Shown here: positions 1 through 5,061 of the stretch, in pieces
How the letters are laid out: each line of letters opens with the position of its first letter
Position numbering within the stretch: the first letter of the stretch is position 1
Assembly (NCBI GenBank): GCA_025351035.1
Contig: JANXWT010000447.1
Coordinates: 1 to 5,061, forward strand
Direction: 5' to 3'
From: Opitutia bacterium
Lineage (GTDB): Bacteria > Verrucomicrobiota > Verrucomicrobiia > Opitutales > Opitutaceae
DNA length: 5,061 nt
Notes under the pieces: generated by a model
Database searches by the model: none
What the model was told of the DNA's origin: nothing
The model's input: only the letters and a program-made list of their open reading frames with translations
Position numbers and translations under genes: made by a program

Positions 1-221
1 TCCGCCCCGGCCGTGACATCGGCCGCTTGATCGAAGTCGCCGCGCTCGTGCAGGCCCTCAAGAAAATGGGGCACGATCCCGCCAAGGAATTCAACGACCG
101 CCTGATCGCGAGCATGCAGGAACAAACCGCCGCCAAGACCACAGTCCGGCGGCTCGCGGTCACCAAGCCCCCGTTCGAATTTCCGCCCGACGCCAACGAG
201 GTCGCCGCCAATCCCTCGTAA
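1..221 (+). CDS. hprK: HPr kinase/phosphorylase, C-terminal end (partial, 5' end outside window)
   Basis: The frame is open from the left edge (first full codon at 3) to a TAA at 219-221, giving 72 residues. It contains RPGRDIGRLIEVAAL followed by LKKMGHDPAKEFNDRL, which closely follows the C-terminal signature of HPr kinase/phosphorylase (RPGRNLAxIIEVAA, then a K-MG-A--F helix). In the known family, HprK uses ATP or pyrophosphate to phosphorylate a serine on the phosphocarrier HPr and also removes that phosphate, linking sugar supply to gene control; it acts in the cytoplasm as a hexamer. The catalytic P-loop lies upstream of the window and cannot be checked. After the conserved helix there is a tail of about 33 residues rich in Pro, Ala and Lys that looks poorly conserved. 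The TTG at 27 is an internal Leu codon, not a start. The next gene begins about 60 bases downstream, so co-transcription is possible. Identification rests on a short stretch but a distinctive one. Confidence 0.82.
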   Translation, partial: RPGRDIGRLIEVAALVQALKKMGHDPAKEFNDRLIASMQEQTAAKTTVRRLAVTKPPFEFPPDANEVAANPS

Positions 222-281
222 GCGGTGTGGTTTGAAGAAAAACGACTCGTGCTTTCCGGCGCCGCTGCTTTCACTGGCCGG

Positions 282-1961
282 ATGAACATGCTCCGCCTGC
301 TTCCCTGTGCCTTGCTGGCCGCCCCCGTGCTTTTTGCGGCGCCACCCGAGGCCGCGATGAAATCCATCACCGCCGCCGAAATCCTGCGGCACGTCCGCGT
401 GCTGTCCGCGGATGAATTCGAGGGCCGCGGTCCGGCCACCACCGGCGAGGAAAAAACCATCGCCTATCTCACGACCCAGTTGCAGGCGATGGGCCTGCCA
501 CCCGGCAATCCCGACGGCACCTACGTGCAGGATGTGCCGATCGTCGGCTTCACGCCTTCGCCGGAGGTGAATTTCACCGTCCGCGAAAAGCAGATCGCGA
601 TGACTTTTCCCAATGACTACGTCGCTTACACGCACCAAGTGAAGGCCAGTCTCAACCTCGCGAGCACCGCGGTCGTCTTCGTGGGCTACGGCGTGGTCGC
701 TCCGGAGTTTGGGTGGGACGACTACAAGGGCATCGATGTGCGCGGCAAGACGGTGCTCATGCTCATCAACGATCCGCCGGTGCCGGACCCACAGGATCCG
801 GCCAAGCTCGACCCAAATACTTTCGGCGGCAAAGCCATGACCTACTACGGTCGTTGGACCTACAAATACGAAATGGCTGCCAGAAAAGGCGCCGCCGCCT
901 GCCTGATTGTCCACGAGACCGGCCCCGCCGCCTATCCCTACGCCGTCGTCATCAACTCCAACTCGCGCGAGACTTTTGACATCGCCTCACTCGACGGCAA
1001 CGCGGGTGTCGTGCCCGTGCAGGGCTGGCTGACCCTCGACAAAACGATCGAGATTTTTGCGGCCGCCGGCAAAGATTACTGGGCCGAGAAGAAAATCGCG
1101 GCGACCCGCGACTTCAAGCCCGTCGCCCTCGACGCCAAGGCCGGTTTCAAAATCCAGACCGTGCTCCGCAATTCCAAATCGCGCAACGTCGTCGCCCTCG
1201 TCCCCGGCTCCGATCCAAAACTGAAGGACGAATACCTTATCTACTCCGCCCACTGGGATCATCTCGGCCGCGACCTCACGAAGGATGGCGACCAGATCTA
1301 CAATGGCGCCGCCGACAACGCGTCGGGCACCGCCGGCATGCTGGCTCTCGCACGCGCCTACGCCTCGTCGCCGGTGAAGCCGAAGCGTTCGGTCATCTTC
1401 TTTTTTCCCGCGCTCGAGGAGAAGGGCCTCCTCGGTTCGAAATTTTACGCCAGCAATCCCCTCTATCCGCTGGAAAAAACCCTCGCCAATCTCAACCAAG
1501 ACGGCCTCAACCCCTACGGCCCCACGAGTGACAGCCGTCTCGTCGGCAGCGACGACTCCACGATCGTCGGCCTCCTCAAGGAGAAGCTGGCGTTGCAAGG
1601 CCGCACGATGAGCTACGACGCCAAGCCCGAAAATGGCAGCTATTACCGCTCCGATCAGTTCGAGTTCGCCAAGGTCGGCGTGCCGGCGCTGCACGGCGTC
1701 CACGGCGTCGAGTTCATCGGCAAACCCGAGGGCTGGGGTATCAGGATGAGCGACGAATACATCGCGAACCGCTACCACAAGGTCACCGACGAAATGCAAC
1801 CCGACTGGACCTTCGAGGGCGGCGTTACCGACATCCAGACGCATTTCATGATCGGCTGGGAAATCGCCAACGGCGACACGTGGCCGCAATGGAAAGCCAC
1901 AAGCGAGTTCAAGCCCGCGCGCGACGCCATGATGGCCAAGTCCGCCGCCGCAAAGCAGTGA
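282..1961 (+). CDS. Secreted zinc aminopeptidase, family M28, with PA-like insert
   Basis: The 559-residue product begins with a likely signal peptide: MNMLR, a hydrophobic run to about residue 20, then AAPPEAA as the probable cleavage area. It should act in the periplasm or outside the cell, removing N-terminal amino acids from peptides. The M28 metal site is complete: H324 and D326 (AHWDH), bridging D345 (GAADNASG), catalytic E379 and ligand E380 (EEKGLLGS), D407 (NQDG) and H499 (YHKVTDE). SDQF at 457-460 is the usual substrate-side motif. Residues of about 125-290, including VVFVGYG (131) and GKTVLML (155), look like the protease-associated (PA) insert common in larger M28 enzymes. A GTG at 225 extends the frame by 19 residues, but this would put a long charged stretch before the signal peptide, so ATG 282 (or ATG 288) is preferred; neither has a clear Shine-Dalgarno. 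Family assignment is firm; the exact substrate cannot be read from the sequence. Confidence 0.92.
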   Translation: MNMLRLLPCALLAAPVLFAAPPEAAMKSITAAEILRHVRVLSADEFEGRGPATTGEEKTIAYLTTQLQAMGLPPGNPDGTYVQDVPIVGFTPSPEVNFTVREKQIAMTFPNDYVAYTHQVKASLNLASTAVVFVGYGVVAPEFGWDDYKGIDVRGKTVLMLINDPPVPDPQDPAKLDPNTFGGKAMTYYGRWTYKYEMAARKGAAACLIVHETGPAAYPYAVVINSNSRETFDIASLDGNAGVVPVQGWLTLDKTIEIFAAAGKDYWAEKKIAATRDFKPVALDAKAGFKIQTVLRNSKSRNVVALVPGSDPKLKDEYLIYSAHWDHLGRDLTKDGDQIYNGAADNASGTAGMLALARAYASSPVKPKRSVIFFFPALEEKGLLGSKFYASNPLYPLEKTLANLNQDGLNPYGPTSDSRLVGSDDSTIVGLLKEKLALQGRTMSYDAKPENGSYYRSDQFEFAKVGVPALHGVHGVEFIGKPEGWGIRMSDEYIANRYHKVTDEMQPDWTFEGGVTDIQTHFMIGWEIANGDTWPQWKATSEFKPARDAMMAKSAAAKQ

Positions 1962-2004
1962 CGCAGGAGTTGCTTTCAACCGCGTCCCTATCCACACCAC
2001 TCGC

Positions 2005-2751
2005 ATGCCCACTGCCCGCGCCGACAACCGCCTCGCCGACCAGCTCCGCACCATCACGATCGAGCCCGACATCGCGCCCTACGCCTCGGGTTCGGTGCTT
2101 ATCGGCTTCGGCCTCACGCGCGTGATCTGCGCCGCCACCATCGAGCCGAAAGTGCCGGCTTGGATGAAACAGCAGGGCGTCAAGGGCGGCTGGCTGACCG
2201 CCGAATACTCGATGCTGCCCTACAGCACGCTCGACCGGAAACCGCGCGACATCGCCAAGGGCAAACTCGATGGCCGCACCGTCGAGATCCAGCGCTTGAT
2301 CGGCCGTTCCCTACGCGCCGTGCTCAACCTCGAGAAACTCGGCCCCAACACGCTTTGGATCGATTGCGACGTGCTCCAAGCCGACGGCGGCACGCGCACA
2401 GCGGCGATCACCGGTGCCTACCTCGCCGCCCGCCTCGCCATCCAAAAACTCCTCGATGCGAAAGCCATTCCGGAGAACCCGCTCACCGATTCAGTCGCCG
2501 CCGTCAGTGCCGGTATCTGCGGCGGCGAGGCCTTGCTCGATCTCGCCTACACCGAGGACCGCGACGCCGAGGTCGACGCCAACGTCGTGATGACCGGCCG
2601 CGGCAGCTTTGTCGAAGTGCAGAGCAGTGGCGAAGAGTCCACTTTTTCCCACGACCAGTTGCAGAGCTTGCTTGGCCTCGCCCAAAAGGGCCTGAAGGAG
2701 CTCGCCGCCATCCAGACCGCCTTTCTCGCCAAGCAACTCCTGAAAACCTGA
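2005..2751 (+). CDS. rph: Ribonuclease PH
   Basis: The 248-residue product covers the whole RNase PH family length (about 240-260). RNase PH is a cytoplasmic, ring-forming phosphorolytic 3'-5' exoribonuclease that trims precursor tRNA 3' ends using phosphate. The family signatures occur in order: GWLTAEYSMLPYST (62-75), GRTVEIQRLIGRSLR (90-104), IDCDVLQADGGTRTA (119-133), AAVSAGI (165-171), LDLAYTED (178-185), VDANVVMTG (190-198) and EVQSSGEE (204-211). R91 and the R131 of GGTR correspond to the phosphate-binding arginines. The N-terminal RADNR (5-9) has Asn where most relatives have Gly (RxDGR). The start is ATG 2005; an AGGAG at 1965-1969 lies about 35 bases upstream, too far to be its ribosome site. 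It follows the peptidase gene by 43 bases. In many genomes rph is followed by rdgB (dITP/XTP pyrophosphatase), but here a glycosyltransferase follows. Confidence 0.97.
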   Translation: MPTARADNRLADQLRTITIEPDIAPYASGSVLIGFGLTRVICAATIEPKVPAWMKQQGVKGGWLTAEYSMLPYSTLDRKPRDIAKGKLDGRTVEIQRLIGRSLRAVLNLEKLGPNTLWIDCDVLQADGGTRTAAITGAYLAARLAIQKLLDAKAIPENPLTDSVAAVSAGICGGEALLDLAYTEDRDAEVDANVVMTGRGSFVEVQSSGEESTFSHDQLQSLLGLAQKGLKELAAIQTAFLAKQLLKT

Positions 2752-2754
2752 CGC

Positions 2755-2776
2755 CGGTCGGTGTGCGGGCTGACCG
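2755..2776 (+). terminator. GC-rich hairpin just after rph, possible weak terminator
   Basis: CGGTCGGT (2755-2762) can pair with GCTGACCG (2769-2776) as an 8-bp stem with two G-U pairs and a 6-base loop, starting 4 bases after the rph stop. No T-run follows, so it does not look like a classic intrinsic terminator. It could protect the rph mRNA 3' end or act with the next hairpin. Confidence 0.3.
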
Positions 2777-2780
2777 CTCC

Positions 2781-2802
2781 TCCGGCCGCCGGTCAAGCCG
2801 GA
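2781..2802 (+). repeat. Second small inverted repeat between rph and the glycosyltransferase
   Basis: TCCGGC (2781-2786) pairs with GCCGGA (2797-2802) around a 10-base loop. The stem's right arm ends at an in-frame ATG (2802) that is an alternative start for the glycosyltransferase, so the fold, if real, could mask that start. In GC-rich DNA a 6-bp stem can easily arise by chance. Confidence 0.2.
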
Positions 2803-2873
2803 TGCCAAGACGCTTGGGCTATTTCTTATTGCGGGACCGGTGGGGCGCGAGTTTCCTGCGTCCTCGCTCCAAA

Positions 2874-4526
2874 ATGATCGGAACCCCTTTCTTTCGCTCA
2901 CGCCAGTTCTGGCTTTTCACCATTGCGTGCAGCGTCCCGCTGTTGTTCGCACTCTACACGGACCATGTGTGGGAGGATTTCTACATCACTTTTCGGTCGA
3001 GCAAGAATCTGGCCACCGGGCACGGACTGGTCTTCAACGTCGGCGACCGGTTGCATACCTTTACGTCTCCACTGGGAGTATTGCTGCCCGCGCTGGCCAG
3101 TCTGCTCACGTTCAATTCCTCCGATACCGCCGCACTGTGGGTGTTCCGACTGATGGGCACCGGCGCGTTCGGGATGGCCGCAGTTCTGCTGTTTGAAACG
3201 GCGCACCGCCTGCGCTTCTCCACTCTCGCCGCCGGCTGCCTAGTCGGCTGGCTGATCACCGACGCCAAGAGCGTCGATTTTTGCATCAACGGCATGGAGA
3301 CCCCGTTCATGCTGGCCTTTTTCACCTACGCACTCTGGGCGATGTTTTCGAGCTCGGCCAAGCGCTGGCTGCACCTCGGTCTGGCCTGGGGCGGGCTGAT
3401 GTGGACTCGCCCTGACAGTTTCATCTACATCGCGCTGCTCTCGGGTGGCGTCTGGTTGTTCAATAACCCGGACCACACCGGCTTTCGGCGATCCGAATGG
3501 TTCGCCCTGTTTCTGCGGGCCGCCGGAGTCTGCACCGCGATCTATTTGCCTTGGCTGATCTTCGCTTGGACGTATTACGGCACGCCGGTGCCGCACACTA
3601 TCACGGCGAAAGCCGCCTTGGCGGGTCCGAAGACGATCACGGGGTTCTTTACCTCCCTGCCGGATATCGCCCGGAATTTGTGGGCTGGTCGCGGGCCTGC
3701 GCCAGCGGCGTTTTTGCCCTCCTACGCGGCAGTTGGAGACTGGCCGGAAGTGACGGCAGAAATTGCGCGCTGGATGGGTGTCGTCAGTGCGCTCCTGTGG
3801 GTCGTGCCTTGGCTCCGCACGGTGACCAAAGCAGTGTCTCTCAGTTTTCTCGGTGCCTGCCTCTATCTGGCTTACTTCCCACCGTTCTATTACCCGTGGT
3901 ATCTTTGCCTGCCTGCGCTGCTGGGTTTTATCGCCATCGGCGGTCTGCTCGCCCAACTGTTGGATGCGGTTGGCCGTCTCAAGCGGCCCGTTTTCTCCAA
4001 GCTGCTACGGGGTGGGCTTGCTGTGCTGGGGCTGGCGTTGATCGGCCTGAATCTTTGGCTGACATTCGCGTCCGCGCAGCAGTTGAAATTTCGCCAAGAA
4101 GTGATCGAAACCGGCTCCCGACGCAAAATCGGCGAATGGCTGCGTGTGCACGCCAGCCCACACGATACGGTCTTTCTGGAGCCACTCGGCTATGTCGGCT
4201 ATTTTTCCGGGTTAAAGACCTACGATCATCCGGGGCTTTCCTCTCGGGAGGTTGTCAACTCCATCCACCGGCTCGGACCAGGAAACTGGGCCGCACTGAT
4301 AACTGACTTGCACCCCGACTGGCTTGTCCTGCGGCCCAATGAGATCTTCGACATCCGAAAAGCACAGCCCCAGCTGCTAAAGGACACCTACGAGCCGGTG
4401 CAGATATTTGGAGTCCGCGATCAACTCCTCAAGTCAACGGTGCGTGGCAAAGCATCGCTTAACTACGACAACTTCTTTGCCGTTTATCGGAAAAGCGCAC
4501 CCGCCAAGCCGCCGCATAGTCCCTAG
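2874..4526 (+). CDS. GT-C superfamily membrane glycosyltransferase (AftB/ArnT-like)
   Basis: The 550-residue protein has about 9-11 hydrophobic spans (for example 12-28, 66-82, 95-107, 143-159, 165-197, 211-233, 301-317, 340-362, 379-398) and a soluble C-terminal part from about 400. It fits the GT-C fold, whose members use polyprenyl-phosphate sugars and transfer the sugar on the outer face of the inner membrane. Motifs seen: WEDFYITFR (33-41) in the first outer loop, where the catalytic acidic pair sits; GHGLVFN (49-55); NGMETP (139-144); RPDSF (179-183); YGTPVPHTITAK (235-246); and a late IGEWL...GYVGYFSGL segment (419-447). This order matches the group that includes arabinofuranosyl/mannosyltransferase-like enzymes. 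The sugar and acceptor (LPS, glycan or protein) cannot be told. ATG 2874 is chosen because it directly precedes the first span; ATG 2802 would add 24 mostly basic residues. The frame stays open back to 2160, but that part overlaps rph out of frame. Codon choice differs from the flanking genes. Confidence 0.8.
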   Translation: MIGTPFFRSRQFWLFTIACSVPLLFALYTDHVWEDFYITFRSSKNLATGHGLVFNVGDRLHTFTSPLGVLLPALASLLTFNSSDTAALWVFRLMGTGAFGMAAVLLFETAHRLRFSTLAAGCLVGWLITDAKSVDFCINGMETPFMLAFFTYALWAMFSSSAKRWLHLGLAWGGLMWTRPDSFIYIALLSGGVWLFNNPDHTGFRRSEWFALFLRAAGVCTAIYLPWLIFAWTYYGTPVPHTITAKAALAGPKTITGFFTSLPDIARNLWAGRGPAPAAFLPSYAAVGDWPEVTAEIARWMGVVSALLWVVPWLRTVTKAVSLSFLGACLYLAYFPPFYYPWYLCLPALLGFIAIGGLLAQLLDAVGRLKRPVFSKLLRGGLAVLGLALIGLNLWLTFASAQQLKFRQEVIETGSRRKIGEWLRVHASPHDTVFLEPLGYVGYFSGLKTYDHPGLSSREVVNSIHRLGPGNWAALITDLHPDWLVLRPNEIFDIRKAQPQLLKDTYEPVQIFGVRDQLLKSTVRGKASLNYDNFFAVYRKSAPAKPPHSP

Positions 4527-4545
4527 AAAAGACGAGCGCAGGCCG

Positions 4546-4563
4546 GTTTCCGGCACCGGAAAC
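4546..4563 (+). terminator. Perfect inverted repeat after the glycosyltransferase gene, possible terminator
   Basis: GTTTCCG (4546-4552) and CGGAAAC (4557-4563) form a perfect 7-bp stem with a 4-base loop GCAC; the match itself extends to 8 bases per arm. It begins 20 bases after the TAG of the glycosyltransferase. The placement suits a terminator or an mRNA-end stabiliser, but the bases after it (GAGAACC) contain no T-run, so a Rho-independent terminator is not proven. Confidence 0.35.
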
Positions 4564-4624
4564 GAGAACCAGACTATCTCGCTCACGCTGACTGCGCAGC
4601 GCATCGCCGCTGAAACTGAACGAC

Positions 4625-4671
4625 CGAAGAGGGCGACGAATATCCCGCCTATTACGGAGTGTCGCCTCTCG
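4625..4671 (+). repeat. Imperfect inverted repeat with a 23-base loop
   Basis: CGAAGAGGGCGAC (4625-4637) can pair with GTCGCCTCTCG (4661-4671) as 11 base pairs with two single-base bulges. The loop (4638-4660) is AT-richer than its surroundings and contains AATATCC and TATTACGG. It lies about 90 bases before the short frame at 4761. It might be a leader structure or a remnant; function is unknown and chance is possible. Confidence 0.25.
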
Positions 4672-4760
4672 CACGCCCTTTTCCAACCGCTCATCGCAAA
4701 ATCAGGCCAGTTGGCTGCACGGGGATTGCAGCGGCCCGGCTTGGTCGGCGTGGTGCACTC

Positions 4761-4856
4761 ATGCCAACGCGCCGCCCCTCCTTGCTCCCCGCTTGCCTTG
4801 CCCTTCTCAGCCTGACCGAGCTGCCGCTATCTCTCCGTGCTGAAGCGCCCGCCTAG
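4761..4856 (+). other. Short signal-peptide-like frame ending at an amber stop
   Basis: ATG 4761 opens 31 codons ending in TAG at 4854-4856. The peptide begins MPTRRPS, continues with a hydrophobic run (LLPACLALLSLTEL) and ends LSLRAEAPA, which has the n-, h- and c-region pattern of an export signal. It is in the same frame as the coding piece that starts directly after the TAG. It could be the front of a secreted-protein gene broken by one nonsense change, a tiny peptide, or chance. There is no Shine-Dalgarno before the ATG. The neighbouring piece resembles a cytoplasmic enzyme (UbiD), which argues against the two belonging together. Confidence 0.25.
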
Positions 4857-5061
4857 GTCGCCAAGAGCAACGCCAATACCATGGTGCTCGTCGATGCCAC
4901 CAACAAGTTCGGCCCCGAAGGCGCCGCCTCGACCGGTTATCCTGGCTTCGACGAACAGGTGACCGACCTGCAGATCGACGTGAACGACCGTTTCCGCGCC
5001 GCCGTTGCCGGCGCGCGCGACGAGTTGAAGAAACGTCTCCTCGCCGAGACCGATCCGCTCG
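4857..5061 (+). pseudogene. UbiD-like decarboxylase C-terminal fragment, 5' part missing, continues past window
   Basis: From the codon after the TAG at 4854-4856 the frame is open to the right edge (68 codons), with codon use like that of the peptidase and rph (GCC, CTC, GAC). The translation contains MVLVDATNKFGPEG followed by GYPGFDEQV. The DATNK block with a Glu four residues later matches the C-terminal part of UbiD-family (prenylated-FMN) decarboxylases, where DATNKWPGE is typical; these enzymes decarboxylate aromatic acids, for example in quinone synthesis. A complete UbiD has more than 400 residues ahead of this point, and none are present in any frame upstream: the glycosyltransferase and non-coding DNA lie there. 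The first possible starts are ATG 4881 and GTG 4884, which would lose all catalytic regions. It is therefore more likely a truncated remnant than a working gene. The family match rests on one short motif, so it may instead be an unrelated protein starting at 4881. Confidence 0.42.

Larger units (their letters stand above)
4527..4856. other. Intergenic stretch, no convincing gene
   Basis: These 330 bases hold the hairpin at 4546-4563, an 11-base palindrome TGCGCAGCGCA at 4593-4603, a larger imperfect inverted repeat at 4625-4671 and a short signal-peptide-like frame at 4761-4856. Open frames crossing it (such as + strand 4408-4815 and - strand 4434-4694) show no family signature and overlap the end of the glycosyltransferase gene. 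I see no confident promoter, tRNA or riboswitch. Confidence 0.5.

Noticed and set aside
1965..1969. AGGAG as the ribosome binding site of rph
   Set aside because: It is about 35 bases before the ATG, and no in-frame start lies at proper spacing; the TTG at 1970 is out of frame.
987..2072. 361-codon open frame on the - strand opposite the peptidase and rph start
   Set aside because: It lies antisense to two well-supported genes, its composition (Gly, Val, Arg, Ala) is that expected of a complement frame in GC-rich DNA, and it shows no family motif.
2160..2873. N-terminal extension of the glycosyltransferase frame back to 2160
   Set aside because: It overlaps rph out of frame, is extremely Arg-, His- and Pro-rich, and the first membrane span only begins after 2874.
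3240..3956. 238-codon - strand frame inside the glycosyltransferase gene
   Set aside because: It is rich in Arg, Gln, Gly and Pro, has no recognisable motif and is fully antisense to a motif-supported gene.
3497..4306. 269-codon + strand frame overlapping the glycosyltransferase
   Set aside because: It is out of frame with a gene carrying ordered GT-C motifs and has shadow-like Arg- and Ala-rich composition.
2756..4752. GGTCGGTGTG (2756-2765) and GGTCGGCGTG (4743-4752) as possible direct repeats flanking the glycosyltransferase block
   Set aside because: Ten bases with one mismatch in GC-rich DNA is expected by chance, and no integrase or transposase gene is present.
4408..4815. 135-codon + strand frame crossing the end of the glycosyltransferase into the gap
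   Set aside because: No signal, domain or ribosome site is visible, and it starts inside a supported gene in another frame.

Overview
This is a high-GC bacterial window with every supported gene on the + strand. It looks chromosomal. The gene content (an HPr kinase tail, a large secreted M28 peptidase, RNase PH, a GT-C glycosyltransferase) and the strong preference for GCC, CTC and GGC codons suggest a Gram-negative, perhaps an Opitutae-type member of the Verrucomicrobiota. That placement is an inference from general resemblance and is held at about 50%.

Layout. Positions 1-221 hold the 3' end of a gene whose product matches the C-terminus of HPr kinase/phosphorylase (hprK). About 60 bases later an exported zinc aminopeptidase of family M28 begins (282-1961), with a signal peptide, a PA-like insert and all the expected metal ligands. 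After 43 bases comes rph (2005-2751), a clear and complete RNase PH. A 122-base gap with two small GC-rich hairpins separates it from a multi-spanning GT-C membrane glycosyltransferase (2874-4526). A non-coding stretch with further inverted repeats follows (4527 to about 4856). The last 205 bases are open in one frame and encode a piece that resembles the C-terminal part of a UbiD-family decarboxylase, but its upstream part is missing behind an in-frame TAG.

How the genes relate. The first three genes are closely spaced and could share a transcript, but they do not form an obvious pathway: carbon/PTS signalling, peptide breakdown outside the cytoplasm, and tRNA 3'-end trimming. The glycosyltransferase gene uses visibly different codons (Leu CTG/TTG, Arg CGG, Gly GGA/GGG) from its neighbours on both sides. 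Together with the missing front of the UbiD-like gene just beyond it, this suggests that the stretch from about 2752 to 4856 is a later insertion or rearrangement, or else a misjoin in the assembly.

I found no CRISPR array, tRNA, rRNA, insertion sequence or recognisable novel defence system. The junction around 4856 is the part most worth a second look.
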